64,000 nt of DNA, taken from Myxocyprinus asiaticus. Taxonomy: Eukaryota; Chordata; Actinopteri; Cypriniformes; Catostomidae. The position numbers were made by a program, and so were the translations under genes. Below the pieces are notes generated by a model, which saw only the letters and a list, made by a program, of their open reading frames with translations, was not told the origin of the DNA and did no database searches. The DNA lies in the NCBI RefSeq assembly GCF_019703515.2, contig NC_059388.1:2775479-2839478 (forward strand), in the 5' to 3' direction. Shown here piece by piece: positions 42,638 to 55,465 of the stretch; position 1 is the stretch's first letter; every line of letters starts with the position of its first letter.

Positions 42638-45218
42638 TATTATATTAAATAGGCTATATATCCCGCTGTCTATTTATAATAAATTTGGCGACAAATAGCG
42701 GGTCCTTGTCTGCCAATCAATTTGGGTGATTTAAGAAAGCGCGCTCATAGAATGTCATCCACAGCAACAAGGTCAACGCCGCCTCACTCTTACCTTAAGA
42801 TTTCCTTAGTAAAATTTGCTCTAAGCAGGTTTGTGAATAGGGTTTAAGCAAAAACTCTTAGGAGGACTCCTAGTGGTAAGATACAAATCTTTGTGAATAC
42901 GGCCCCAGGTCTCTTAAAAAGGAATCCATCAATGAGTAATTAATTCCAGAGCTAGAAATTAAATATTAATAAATGAAAATCAGTCCTTTGTTTTAAGAAC
43001 AAAAAATAGCCTTTCTTTTGTTTATATTGTGGATGCCCCTAACATTAAGAGAAAGTGATGTAAAAGTTAGAATTAGAAAACACTGGTAAACAACTATATA
43101 CCGTACCTTGGCTGACTTATACAAGTAGACCGTCACTCCCTGGCCACCACTCCCAAAACATATAACCAGTAACATAATTTAAAAAAGAATCAAAGTAACT
43201 AGGTGGGAAAAATCTATCAGTTCATATGAAATGCTGTGAGAAGAGCTGTCCATGGACATGTTGGACATGTTTAAACACAATCCAAAACAGACATTAATAA
43301 CCTCAGATAACATTTATCACATGAAAATAGCAACTTCATCATTACTACATTCTGTCATCTTTCAGTCGAATATGGACTCTGTCCACATATGGCTTCGGTC
43401 CAACATAGTAGGCTGTCTTTACCGCTCTCCTGGCATACTCCACCTCTGGCTACAACTGCTGTCTTCCTTTTCTGTCAGCGGGCATCAGGTCATCCTTGAA
43501 TTGCAAACTGTTAGTCTTCAGGTACTCGCTGTATTTTGCCGCCCTCAAAAGGATTTGGAGTATTTCTCAAAACATGAAATGAACTGAATTATTACAGGCC
43601 TGGTTCGCTGTTTATCATTAGCTGCATTTCCACTATCTGGCCAAATGAGAGCTTGCTAGTGCATGCCAGGGCCAGTTGCGTTCCCAATGACACTTCCGGG
43701 GCTTCATCATACCACCTCGAGGCCAACGGCCCTCCGCCATCTGAGAATTGAGGCAGGGTCAATGTCAAAGGCGGAGTTTCGCAGAGTCAGGTCAGAGGTT
43801 TCATAGTACTCCGCTGCTTTCTTTAAACATAAAGAAAAGAGAATGAAAAGACGTCACAAATTCTGTCAAATGCATTTCAGCACCTAAGTAAATGAACAGC
43901 AACCAATCAAACAAAAACATAAATACTGTATAATCTATATTAAGTAGACTATATGTAAAAAAACTGATTGACTGTTCCACAGAGATAAGACATAGTTGGC
44001 AAACTTTAACTGCACAGAAGTTGATGCAATAAAACGTTTTTATTACCATAACACCGCTTTCTCCCTTGGTGTTCGACCTTCCCTGTGAGCACGATTTAGA
44101 CAGGTGAATAAAGATTTCTGCCACAGAAATTCTTTTTTTACATGAAATAATCATTTAATTTAACTATCCAAGGTACAAATAAGTTTTTGGAAGTTCAAAT
44201 AATTCATTCATAATCCGCTTGATTCAAAAATCTTCAAAGTAATGGCATACAATTAATTTAAATGATGAACGGTGCACATTATCTAAGCCAACCAGCAGCA
44301 CATTAGAATAAAATGAGCTTTAAAAATTTACCAATGAAGTTCACTACCCAGGTCTGCACTCGAGCGGTCATTTCCGAGGACCTGTGAGCTTGACATACAT
44401 ATTATCAAAGCTTTTTATTGGCTATGGGGCAAAGGCAAACGTGCCCCTCAGGCTATCATTGAATGCTCATTGCACATGAAATGAGAACGATTAAATGGCT
44501 TTAAAGCAACATATCTTAATAATTATAGAATTTCTCAAAAGAACATATACTGTTGTCTGGTATTATGGACATAAAACAAGTTTAAGATGTGGAAATTATA
44601 TTATTTCTTAAAATACATTTATGATTATGTAGTGCATTTTGCACAACAGCGCCACATCTGGTGGGGCTCAGCCCCACTTGCACTAATGTAGAGACGCCAC
44701 TGGATGTCACTGAAACAGGTCAATAGATGAACATTATTTTTACTACATAAACTGTCATAGTGTGTTAAAGTAGAACATGACAACAAGCATGGTTGATCCG
44801 CAGGTCCCCCTGTATCATCTGCACCGAAAATCTTGTCAGTTCTTGCTGGAAGAGCATGCAGGTTTGAATTCACAAATTCATACTATACACAGCCTGACTA
44901 ATTAAAAGTACACAAAACTGAAAATATCCATATTCACATTGTGTATTTATTTAAATGATTTTTAAACAGTAGGCTACATGCACACTTTCGATGGCTGTTT
45001 CATGTTTCCTTTTACAGTAAGACATTTTTCTCTAATATTGAGATTTTAAAGTTTTGCATTATTACAGTTGATCAGTTAAAAATCAAACTGTATAAATAAA
45101 TCTTTGAAGAAAAATGAGTCTTGTATTTTTTTAGTTTCAAGATGTTCATCACTTGCAGTTTATTATTGTTATTGTTAATTATTAATCGATTTTCATTCAT
45201 TAACATTAACAATTGGCG
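42638..45218. other. Unassigned intronic DNA with short LINE-like traces
   Basis: At 42830-42910 is a phrase pair (tttgtgaatagggttt, tttgtgaatacggccc) known from fish repeats. Around 44400-44530 the plus strand has a weak L1-like patch (aagctttttattggctatgg). No host gene was recognised. Confidence 0.35.
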
Positions 45219-45580
45219 ATTAGGACCTGGAGTCGCGAGTTCAAATCCAGGGTGTGCTGAGTGACTCCAGTCAGGCTTCCTAAGCAACCAATTGGTTCGG
45301 TTGCTAGGGTGGGTAGAGTCACGTTGGGGTAACCTCCTTGTGGTCGCTATAATGTGGTTCTCACTCTCGGTGGGGTACGTGGTGAGTTGTGTGTGGATGC
45401 CATGGAGAATAGCGTGAAGCCTCGACACATGATAAGATGCGCGGATTGACGGTCTCAGACACGGCGGTAACTGAGATTCGTCCTTCACCACCTGGATTGA
45501 GGCGAGTCACTACACCACCACGAGGACCTAGAGCGCACTGGGAATTGGGCATTACAAATTGGGGAAAAAGAAAAAAAACA
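45219..45580 (+). repeat. tRNA-derived SINE, copy C (5'-truncated)
   Basis: It starts within the tRNA-like head at TGGAGTCGCGAGTTCAAATC (B-box region) and continues through the family body (gtgctgagtgactccagtca, taacctccttgtggtcgcta) to gggcattacaaattggggaa and an A-rich tail. The A-box part is missing. Confidence 0.8.
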
Positions 45581-45924
45581 ATTTGCTGATTAGGAAAATG
45601 TACTAAGATTTGCAACCTTAGTTTTATGTATTAATGTACCAGAGAACGTATACAGAAAATAACAGAACAATGTAGTCCTTATGTGTAATTTTTCAGTAAA
45701 AAATTAACAGCTGAAAGAACCCTTTTTAAAAAAATGTTTTATATAAAACATTTTTGTGACCATGAATGCAAAAATACAGTTTATCTTTTAAAAGCATTTT
45801 TTAAATAAAAACAATGTGGAAATAAAATTCCCCCGATCATTTTTCTATCAGATTAAGGGGTTCCATTTGTTCCATTACACTATCATATTATACTGACAAA
45901 AAAAAAGACAAAATTTGTCTTTTG

Positions 45925-46028
45925 TGTTTCATGGGAAAAAAAACCCAGCATATTGGTTTGGAATGACATGGCAAAATTAAGAGTAAATAATGACAAAGTT
46001 TTATTTTTTAGGTTAACTATTGCTTTAA
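45925..46028. repeat. 'agttcaccc' MITE right half, just upstream of alg12 exon 3
   Basis: tttggaatgacatggcaaaa, gagtaaataatgacaaagtt and aggttaactattgctttaag form the right half of the MITE family. It ends about 42 bp before exon 3 and so supplies the sequence around the branch-point region. Confidence 0.55.
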
Positions 46029-46070
46029 GTGACAAGCAATAATGACCTTGTGGTGTTCTGTATTTTGCAG

Positions 46071-46244
46071 TGCGAGGAGTTCTTGGACTGTGTGTGGTTC
46101 TGACACTCTGGCGGATGCAGAGAGAGGTGTGGAGACAGTTTGGGTCACTGGTGGCCTGTTTGTTTTGCTTCATCTGCACCTCACAGTTCCACCTGATGTT
46201 CTACAGCACCAGAACTCTCCCTAATGTCTTCGCTCTGCCTATAG
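46071..46244 (+). CDS. alg12: alg12 exon 3 (residues 99-156)
   Basis: The exon follows TATTTTGCAG and ends at GTACAA; it is 174 bp, phase 1 at both ends. It encodes [20 protein letters not shown] then [20 protein letters not shown] and [18 protein letters not shown]. The QFHLMFYxTRTLPNV block is strongly conserved in ALG12. It contains membrane segments and a lumenal loop. Skipping it would be in frame and remove 58 residues. It stands alone between two large transposon-filled introns and between two near-identical direct Tc1 copies. Confidence 0.96.
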
Positions 46245-47113
46245 GTACAAGCTGCTTGCCAAACGAAACAGTAAAACAAGAATGTAGTTCATATTGGAAC
46301 ATTGGCTTGTAGGAGGACATTATACCTTAAATGATCTCTGTACAAGTTTAAAACAACATTTTCTATTTTAATATTTGCTAACATAATGCTATTTTTTGAA
46401 GACTCCCAAAGTTTTACCAACCAAATTTGAGGGAAAAAATGATGAAAATTAATGAACAAAAAGGCTCATGTAAAATGTCATACACCTAACATTTGGGGTT
46501 TACCTGCAATTTTTAAGCCAAGTTGCCATGTTGTTCTTTTAGAATGACAAATGAATTTAAGCAGTATAAGCAACGTGTACAGGTCTTGTAAGTGGTCACC
46601 ATTTCTAACCTCATTTTAAGCACATTTTTAACTGGTCATTTCAAATGGTCCAGCAGTGTAACAAATGAAATTTTAAAAGTTAAAATTGTATTCAATGATT
46701 TATTTCAATTACTATGAGTTTATAAAAACTGCATGGATAATAATTAAACAAAATTAGAAAATGCGGTTTAAAAAGTGGAGGATGGCATGTGACACCACAG
46801 GACTTCATCTACCCCTATAAACTAAAAAGTGTAGACCTACTGATCATATTATCTGCATTGTACAGTGCAAAACATGAAATTAATTCAAATTTATTCAAAA
46901 ATTACCTCACATTATAACATTATTCTGTTGTATGTTGTTTTATAAATAAAAACCAGACAAACGTACACATTCTAAAATATTTCCTCTACTTTAAACCATG
47001 AACGCTTGCCAAGATAAGATATACTGTATCTTTAGTTGGGCTCAGATGCATTCAATAGGGCAGAAAATCTGATACGGATCTGCTTTTGTGTTAATAACAT
47101 AGAAAATCATGCT

Positions 47114-47516
47114 ATTAAAGGTGCTGCAAGCGATTTCAGCCGTTCTGCTTCCACAAGACTAAGCCATTGGATTAGCCACGCCTCCTCTTTCCAAAGCCTC
47201 AAGCTCCAAAGGTACCAAAATGAGCTTTATTGAGAGCAGAAATGGTTGTTAAAAACAAACGTAGTAAAATAGCGCCCTCAACTGACAACTGTTATGAACA
47301 ACATGGCATAAAAATGCATTATGCCTCAATAATTTGCTGCAACTAAAATACTATGAGAACACGCAAAATGATTGACAGGCAGAAAGCGTCATTGTCCGTG
47401 GACCACGGACACATTTTTGTTTGCTGTTCACAGAATCTAGAATTTAAATCTTTCAGGGAGTAGGACATTTTTTTTGCATAACCTTCCATGAAAAAAATAC
47501 CTTACAGCACCTTTAA
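47114..47516. mobile_element. MITE with TTAAAGGTGCTG ends
   Basis: The left TTAAAGGTGCTGCAAGCGAT and the right CTTACAGCACCTTTAA are inverted repeats with TTAA at both outer edges, as for piggyBac-type target sites. The interior has no open frame with a known domain. This end type is widespread in teleosts. Confidence 0.65.
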
Positions 47517-47567
47517 AGTTATCTTAATAAAAAAACCTGTTTCCCAAACCAGCACATAGAACACACA

Positions 47568-48202
47568 TTTAAAGGGATTGTTCACCCAAAAATTAATATT
47601 CTCTCATTATTTACTCACCTTCATGTCATCCCAGATGTGTGTGACTGCTGAACACAAAGTGTTTTAGAGTACTTCAGCTCTGTAGGTCCTCACAATGCAA
47701 GTGACTGGGTACCAAAAATTTGAAGCTCCAAAAAGCACATAAAGGAAGCATAAAAGTAATCTATAAGATTCCAGTGATTTAAATTTATATCTTAAGAAGC
47801 GACATGAAAGGTGTGGGTAAAAAAAAGATCCTTTTTTTACTATAATTTCTCCTTCCTGCCCAGCAGGTGCTGATATGCACAAAGAATGCGAATCGCCAAA
47901 AACAAAAAAGGAATGTAAGAGTGAAAGTGGAGATTGATCCCACACTAATCATATCGCTGTAGAACACATGGATTATACCACTGGAGACTTATGGATTACT
48001 TTTATGCTGCCTTATGTGCTTTTGGAGCTTCAAAGTTTTGGTACCCATTCACTTGCATTGAATGGACCAACAGAGATGATACATTCTTATAAAAATCTTT
48101 GTTTGTGATCAGCAGAAGAAAGTCATTGTGATACACATCTGGGATGGCATGAGGGTGAGTAAATAATGACAGAATTTTCATTTTTGGGTGAAATATTCCT
48201 CC
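47568..48202. mobile_element. 'agttcaccc' MITE, full-length copy in alg12 intron 3
   Basis: It opens TTTAAAGGGATTGTTCACCC and closes TTTTTGGGTGAAATATTCCT. The inner inverted segments (cccagatgtgtgtgactgct and cacatctgggatggcatgag) match the copy at 6533-7227. It is non-coding and fold-back in structure. Confidence 0.72.
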
Positions 48203-48849
48203 AAGTAGGACTGAAAGCAGGAGCTGTCAAGGTCCAAAGATGCTGAATGCAAACTTACACCATTATGTCCAGATGTTAATTGTAGGTGTGAAATTTGTTT
48301 GACATTTGGTTTGTCCTACCCGAGCTCTCTTGAGGTGACAATCGCACAATTAGGTTGAATAATATATAACTACCATGTGGGAAAATGCCCTAGTGTATGT
48401 AAAGGACAGTCTGAAAATTCCACCCACCACACAAACAATCGGTGGTATCCAAGCATTGGTTCAATTAAAGTGTAAGTTATACATAAAAACTACAACATTT
48501 AGAATGTGGAAATATTTTTAATAACAGTGTTTAAGATGAATGCTTGGATGCCAATGAAGTTTTTGTTGTGTCTGGATTTTCAGACAGTCCCTTATGCACC
48601 GTAGGCGAATTTTCAACGAATATCAAACCTGAAACTAAATTTCCCCCTTCCAAAAACTATTATGCATTCATTATCATGGGGGGGGGGCTTATTGACACAA
48701 GGACACTGCCCCAACTCCCATTAGAACCGCCCCTGCTCTGACCATAAGCTAATTGAGTTTAGTTTTATGCTCCCAAAATATATTCAATTAAAATTATAAA
48801 AAATAAATATATAATAGCCAATCTTATCACAACCTGAAGACCATTAATG
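48203..48849. other. Unassigned intronic DNA
   Basis: No gene or repeat boundary was recognised. Confidence 0.4.
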
Positions 48850-49210
48850 GTTCAGATTTCTCTGCTGCTATCTCTGCCTCCTATTCATCTGCCTTGCCCT
48901 AAAAATTCTATCTATCTCTATTATCTCTATCTATAATGATACTATTTCTAGTGTTCTAGATGAGCTTGCCCCAATAAGGACCATGATAGTTACTTCCTCT
49001 CAATCCTATACATGGTTTACCCCCTTGAACTTCATGCTCTTAAAGCAAATGGCCATCGTCTTGAGCCTTTATATAAGAAGACTCGCCTTTGTGTTCACAA
49101 TACTGCTTTTACTGATCATGTTAAAATATACAGGAAATTTGCTCTTAATACCACACGCTCCACTTACCTATCCTCTGTCATCAAAAACTCTAATGCCCCA
49201 ATTTACTAAA
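48850..49210 (+). pseudogene. L2-like LINE, segment between endonuclease and RT
   Basis: Plus frames read ELHALKANGHRLEPLYKK and HNTAFTDHVKIYRK with STYLSSVIKNSN, matching the linker of L2-type ORF2 proteins (RALKxxGRxLERLxKKTGLTVH, AxxxHxxxYRxxL). Frames shift several times. It is probably the 5' part of the same broken element as 50420-51085. Confidence 0.6.
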
Positions 49211-50350
49211 ATCTCGATTAACTGGTGCTGATTTGCTTGTGCAATCTATGAAATTGCGTGTGCATGTCATTGGCGTTTTGTGGGTGAAGAAAAATCACGC
49301 AAATAACTACACGTGCAAATAAGTTGGACACACCCCCCAAAAGGAGGCTTTTGCATGTGATACTTGCACCAAATGCATTTACAGTACAGCTCTCACTAAA
49401 TACAATTTTATTTTTTTTAATTTAATATGGCATTTATGTTTATTTATATGATTGTATGAGAGCATCATAAAATCCCTGCTATTTAACAAGATTAAAAGTC
49501 ATTGATGAGAATGCACGACACTCTTCACTTGAAATGTTCATAATTCACAAAGAAAATACAATATTATGTAAACGTTAAGCCAATGTACCACTGATGTATA
49601 CTTAAATGAAATCTGAATTTCAAACCGCTATTATCTTGACCATGGCAAAGTTAGCTGCGCACCAGAGAGACACAGGACGCTGCACTGTACAGAACTTACA
49701 GAACTTGCACTCCCTGTTCATTTCACAGGATCAAGACGAAATCTGTTTGGCATACAGGTGCGTATCGGCCGGTCTGCTGGAAAGAACCACCACTTAAAAT
49801 ATTTCGCAATAGTTCAGCAGTTCAAAATTACAATGTAATTTGGGCATAAATTGTTAGTAGGTGTATTATGTTATTAGTTATGATTTCGAGTTTTAAAATA
49901 ATATAATAAAACAGTTTTTTCATGAGTATTTAATTTCACATTAATGTGTCAATAAAGGTTGCTCTACGTATTATCTGTTCTCAAAGTCTTCTTTTTGTCA
50001 CAATGACAGCATAATGCACAGCGTAAATCAGATTAATACCTGCCTTTCGTATTAATCTGCTTTCGTAGTTTCCAATTCTGAAATGACTTTCAGGTTTGAT
50101 AAATCACTTTGCGGGTGCAATTTGATTCATTTGTATCTAGACCGCACTTCATTATGTGCAATGGGAGGCACGCCTCTAAATTGCATATTCATGTCTGGAT
50201 AAAATGCAAAAATTGCCAAGATGTACTATATTGCGCAACTGAAAAGCTCAATCTTTAAAAGACTACGTTAATAGATCAGCTCGGCCCTTTTTTTTTTTAG
50301 CGTGCTATCAAGTTTGCACGTTTCGACGGACTATGTGTCGACGTAGAACA
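49211..50350. other. AT-rich insert between two LINE pieces
   Basis: It separates the linker from the reverse transcriptase of what looks like one LINE, and includes phrases such as ccccaatttactaaaatctc and gtttgataaatcactttgcg. It may be a non-autonomous element, but clear inverted ends were not found. Confidence 0.35.
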
Positions 50351-50419
50351 CTTTTCTTTATTAACTGATATTAACAAAATTATTCAGCTTATTCAAAAAA
50401 TGTGTACCATCTGTAAGGC

Positions 50420-51085
50420 TTTCTCTTCCTCTGACATCTGTTTTTTTTCTCCTGCTACACCTATCAACCCCCTCAAAATAAACTTCATGAATCCTTTCAA
50501 CCTGGCTTTCGTCCCCTTCATAGTACAGAGGTGGCCCTCCTAAGAGTAGTACATGACCTTTTTCTTTCATCTGACTCAGGGGCACACAGTGCTTTAGTTC
50601 TTTTAGACCTTAGTGCAATTTTTGATACTGTTTGCCATTCCATATTCCTCACTCGTTTATCTACTATTGGTATTACTGGTACTGATTAACAGTGGCAGAC
50701 AACAATTCATCAGTATTAACAAACAAATCACGCCCTGTCTTTGTCTCACATGGTGTTCCACTAGAATCGGTTCTTGGTCCTCTTTTCTTTTTCTGATTTA
50801 CATGCTACCACTTGGCCAAATCATTCATCTTCATGGTCTTCATTTTCATAGTTATGCCGACGACACGCAAATGTATATCACCTCCAAGTCCAGGTCTGCT
50901 TTTCCATCTACCTCTATTAATGCCTGCATCTATGTCCTTAAAGTCTGGATGATTAGATAACTTCCTCAAATTAAATGCAGACAAAACAAAAACATTTTTG
51001 GTTGGCCCCAAATCTTTGGTTTCTTCACATCATGAACTTTGCCTAAACATTGGTGTTCTGGTTTTAGGCCTTCACTTGGGATGTA
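50420..51085 (+). pseudogene. L2-like LINE reverse transcriptase fragment
   Basis: In shifted plus frames: FQPGFRPLHSTEVALLRVVH, then SGAHSALVLLDLSAIFDTV (first palm motif), LSHGVPLESVLGPLFF (GVPQGSVLGPLLF motif, mutated) and YADDTQMYIT (catalytic YADD box). Stops and frameshifts are frequent. It continues the piece at 48850-49210 and seems to resume near 53960. Confidence 0.7.
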
Positions 51086-53159
51086 AACAAATATTGTATT
51101 GTACGATACAATGCTCACGATGTAATACCATATGTATCATACGATACATAAACACATGATAGTGTAATTTAAACCAAGCAGCGTAACACTGTAAGCTGCG
51201 AAACAATCTCCTTTGCGGTGAGTGCACACAGGAAAAACGGAGCAACATATCTACGGTACATAGGCAAGAAGATCGATGGCAAATGGCAAGTAGATTGTAG
51301 CGTTACAGCTTGTTGAATTTGCCAAACAATGATGTCATGTCCCGGCGCTACAGTACATCAAACATGTCGTTTTATTTACACCGACATCACCAGAAACACA
51401 GCAGCAGCAAAGTTGCATTTAACAGCCAGCCTCTTGTAGCAAATTAGCTTAAAAAGGGAAGTTATAAAAAGTTATAATTAATTATAACTGGTTATAATTA
51501 ATAACAAATATTTAGATTAGATCTTAGAATTAACTGTAGCAGAATCGATATTACAATTACTTGATCTGTCCGTCCAACGAGCAGACAATATAATTATTTA
51601 TCAATTCTAGGAAGATTACTTTCCTGGCCAAGGAACGATAGCCTTCCTACTTATACAGTGCTAGCAGCAGTTTAGCATTTAGCAAGGAGCAACATTCAGT
51701 GATTTTGAATTGTGAGCGGAACACAGAGACAATCAATTGTGAATATAAGGGATTTAATAAATGAAACTATAACTAACATACAAACAAACAAAGCAAAACA
51801 TACATATATAGAATGAAGGAAAGTAAGGAAAGGAGAGAGAAGAGCAGAGAATGGCAGTGTTCACATCAATTAACCACAACCTATATGAGAATCATCAGAG
51901 GCACAATTCACCTTAAAAGGGGTTCAAACTTAAACACGCATCTAATCCATTGTAAATGGTTACTTGCATTGGTTTGTTGCTGAATAAGAGTCTTGATGTG
52001 GTAGACGAGGTTCTCGACGATTTCTTTAGGAGTGAGTTGAAGAAGTCCACAGCAAATCCACAAAGTTACTTGAAGGTAAACACTGCCAGAAGGTTAAACT
52101 CAAGAGGAGAGTTTTGGAGTGTGTTGGTCTCAAGAAGAAGAGTTTTTTTGAGCGATGATTAGTCTGCGTTCTGGAGTTTTACTAGTTCATTGCCGCACCC
52201 ATTTTGTGGGTGGAGTGGCCAATCAGAGGCATGCATTTTGAGCGGGAGAGACATCCTTTGTCTCCGTTTATGGCCCATTCGCATTTTATTGCTGATCTGG
52301 ACCGCTAGTGCATCTTTTAATTCAAAACATAGTAAGAATTGTTCGATGCATTTCACGATCACATGGTGTACATTATTGTGTGAGAAATAAAGAGAAGATC
52401 ATTTTGATACCAAGAAGGTAACCTCCAGACGATATTAAAGCAGAGATACACTCATACACTTGAATATAGGCATTTAACGTCTAACTAATACAAGTAAAGG
52501 GTTTTAACTAAGTTAATATAATAGGGGAATATACATACAACACATGCATATAGCAGATACATTTATAACTGCTTACTATGGCCTAAATAGAGAAAATGTC
52601 TTTAGGTGTGTGTGTGACGTGTATTGGAATTACTGGAGGCAGACAACTGCTCTGGTGCCTGGCACGGGGGTCACCCCCCTTTCTGTGGAATGTGTTTGAA
52701 GCTTGATGGAGACACTCCAGAGGCGGCCTGTTTTAGCATCCTTTTGATAGTGATAAAGACCATCTGCAATTTAGCACCCATATAAATGTAAACGCAGAGG
52801 CCAGATCAGTAATTTATATGCAAATGTCAAAAGGCTAAAAGGGTTTTTTTCAAACAAAGTGTAATTAGCCATCACTGATCTTACACAGACGTTACACTCT
52901 CCCAGACGACACAGGGCAAGATTCTCATAAGTAACAAAAACAAGCTTATTCAAAAATCTGACAACGTAAGGAACCCACAATTACATGTGACTTATTATTG
53001 ATGTTGAAATGTAAAGTTTACATGCAAAGTGAAACGGGGGAAGAGGCCAAAATATTATGTGTGCCGATCGGTTTGCTCAAGCTGCTAAAAAATATTGGAT
53101 TATGTACATACTGTATATGTAAAACCAGAGGTCAGGTTCATCTAGAGTTTTTTTTAAAC
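51086..53159. other. Unassigned intronic DNA inside the broken LINE
   Basis: No known protein. The stretch 51720-52480 has an AATAAA-containing segment and runs of unique-looking sequence that might be an old LTR or other insertion, but no partner repeat was found. Confidence 0.35.
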
Positions 53160-53305
53160 AACTAAACATTGAAATGTTTTTTTCCTTGTTACAGTCACTT
53201 TAGCTTGATCACTGGGGGCTTTAAGACATTAAGGCATGATTTTCTGTAAAGCTGCTTTGAAACGACGTGTATTGTGAAAAGTGCTGTACAAAAATTAAAC
53301 TTGAG
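53160..53305 (+). repeat. L2-type LINE 3' tail
   Basis: ctgtaaagctgctttgaaac, gtgtattgtgaaaagtgctg and tacaaaaattaaacttgag form the conserved 3' end of a LINE family abundant in fish. Confidence 0.55.
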
Positions 53306-53430
53306 TGTAGACAAACACATCTTTTCTCATTACAATCAAACAAAATAGATGCAGTGCTGTTGTTTAAGTTACTTCATTATAGATTTCTGCATTTTGTTGC
53401 CAATGTCAGACACTGTTGTGTCATTTATGT

Positions 53431-53874
53431 TGGGGGCCTGGGTAGATCAGCGAGTATTGATGCTGACTACCACCCCTGGAGTTGTGAGTTCGAATCCAGG
53501 GTGTGCTGAGTGACTCCAGCCAGGTCTCCTAAGCAAACAAATTGGCCTGGTTGTTAGGGAGGGTAGCGTCAGATGGGGTAACCTCCTTGTGGTCTCGGTT
53601 AGTGGTTCTCGCTCTCAATGGGGCACGTGGTAAGTTGTGCGTGGATCGCAGAGATTAGCATGAGCCTCCACATGCTGTGAGTCTCCGTGGTGTCATGCAC
53701 AACGAGTCACGTGATAAGATGCGTGGATTGACGGTCTCAGAAGCGGAGGCAACTGAGACTCGTCCTCCGCCATCTGGATTGAGGCGAGTAACCACGCCAC
53801 CAGGAGGACCCACTAAGTAGTGGGAATTGGGCATTCCAAATTGGGGAGAAAAGGGGAAAAGAAATAATAAAAAT
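53431..53874 (+). repeat. tRNA-derived SINE, copy D (most complete)
   Basis: TGGGGGCCTGGGTAGATCAG (A box) and GAGTTCGAATCCAGGGTG (B box at about 53486-53496) form an intact tRNA-like head. The body has the full family sequence including cgtcctccgccatctggatt and ends with attccaaattggggagaaaa and an A-rich tail. It is the longest of the four copies. Confidence 0.87.
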
Positions 53875-53949
53875 ACATTTGTTATACATCCTTGAATAAG
53901 TTAATAAGTACTAAATAGGTAAATTTGTTAAACACTGTTTATTTCAGCT

Positions 53950-54250
53950 ATGCAATATTGCAGGATTACGCTACTCTTTAAGCATTAAAGATGCTGAAAC
54001 AGTTATTATGCCCTTCGTTTAGACTATTGTAACTCTCTTTACTGGTTACCTTGCAAAAGTGCTTCATTGTTTACAACTTATTCAAAACCCTGCTGCTCGT
54101 GTTCTCACACATAACAGGAAATCAGCTCACATCACTTTATCCTTCACCAACTGCACTGGCTCATCCATCCTGATGAATTAATGTTTTCCACCCTAACTGA
54201 CAGTGCTAGGAATGTTAAAACCAGTCTCCAACTAGAAATCTCTGTCAGAA
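53950..54250 (+). pseudogene. L2-like LINE reverse transcriptase C-terminal fragment
   Basis: Shifted plus frames resemble KDAETVIHAFV, then LQLIQNPAARVLTHNRKSAH, the C-terminal segment of L2-type reverse transcriptases (LQxxQNAAARVLTxxRKxxHI). Placed downstream of 50420-51085, it probably completes the same element, now broken by later insertions. Confidence 0.6.
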
Positions 54251-54935
54251 GATATTAACAAAGTTTTGTCTGATATCCAAAACCCAGTCAAAATAAACAG
54301 CGTGTTATGTTAACTCTACCAGCCCAAGAGCTAGGCATAGGAAGCAGGGGAATATATCAGAGGGTAAGAGACCAAGTGATGGTAAAAAAAAGTTAGCAGA
54401 GTTTATTGAATACATTTAGTTGCAGATTTGCCAATGCTCAGTCTGACTTCGTCTTACCAATACAAGTTTAACAAGTGTAATTATACCAAGCAAAGACAAT
54501 CATCCTGTGATTTTAAAGACTTTGAAATGGAGACAACTCTTTATCTCTAACTCACTTATATCATTAGATCAATCAATGGAGAGCTTCTCTGGCATGATTA
54601 TGTTTACAGCAGAAAATAATTTCAACTTGCCTCTCATTTTGTAAAAAGAAATAAAGAAGAGCTTAAGTTGTATTTAACCCAGAATATTCCTTTAATTAAT
54701 GGAGGTGTTTCTGTTAAACTTTCTATTCTGTTTTAAATAATTTTTGTTTCTGGTAAAATTATGGCGTAGCCATGTGAATTTTAGTGGACATGTTTAAAGG
54801 ACATGTTTTTGTCTTTGCATCATCTTGGACTTATACTGACACCTAGCGTCTTGGAAAAATGACTGATTGCACCTTTAACTGTTACTCACAAAAACCTGTC
54901 AAAAACATGTCACATATCAACCCAAAAAAAAAAAA
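54251..54935. other. Unassigned intronic DNA
   Basis: At about 54795-54880 are aaggacatgtttttgtcttt and gattgcacctttaactgtta, which may be one end of a TTAAAGG-type MITE. Nothing else was recognised. Confidence 0.35.
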
Positions 54936-54939
54936 AATC

Positions 54940-54953
54940 TGTGTGTGTGTGTA

Positions 54954-55024
<71 letters not shown>
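54940..55024. repeat. (GT)n/(TA)n microsatellite
   Basis: A short (GT)n stretch runs into about 28 TA dinucleotides directly before the MITE at 55031. Confidence 0.9.
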
Positions 55025-55026
<2 letters not shown>

Positions 55027-55030
55027 TATA

Positions 55031-55465
55031 TACAGCTCTGGAGACCACTCCAAATGTTCAGTTTCTCTGGATTTACTATTTATAGGTATGTGTTTGAGTA
55101 AAATGAATATTTTTGTTTTATTCTATAACCTACTGACAACATTTCTCCCAAATTCCAAAAAAAATATTGTCATTTAGAGTATTTATTTGCAGAAAATAAC
55201 AGTTATAAACGTTCATATTCATTTATAAACAACACAATACTAATGTTTTAACTTAGAGTTCAGAAATCAATATTTGGTGGAATAACCCTGATTTTCAATC
55301 ACAGCTTTCATGCGTCTTGGCACGCTTTCCACCAGTCTTTCACATTGCTGTTGGGTGACATTATGCCACTCAAGCAGGAATTCAACAGACACTGGAATGG
55401 AATGGCTGCCATAGAAATGCTGATTTAAGAAACATTTGGAGTGGTCTCTTAATTTTTTTCCAGAG

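Larger units (their letters stand above)
14745..46070 (+). other. alg12 intron 2 (31.3 kb), a transposon-rich intron
   Basis: GT (14745) to AG (46070). The intron accounts for about half of the window. It holds all the mobile elements and repeats listed between 15044 and 46028, and no independent host gene was recognised in it on either strand. The orthologous intron in mammals is far smaller, so the growth is due to insertion. Confidence 0.85.

Noticed and set aside
45883..46179. Minus-strand open frame of 98 codons over alg12 exon 3
   Set aside because: Antisense to a well-supported exon and a MITE half; no motif.
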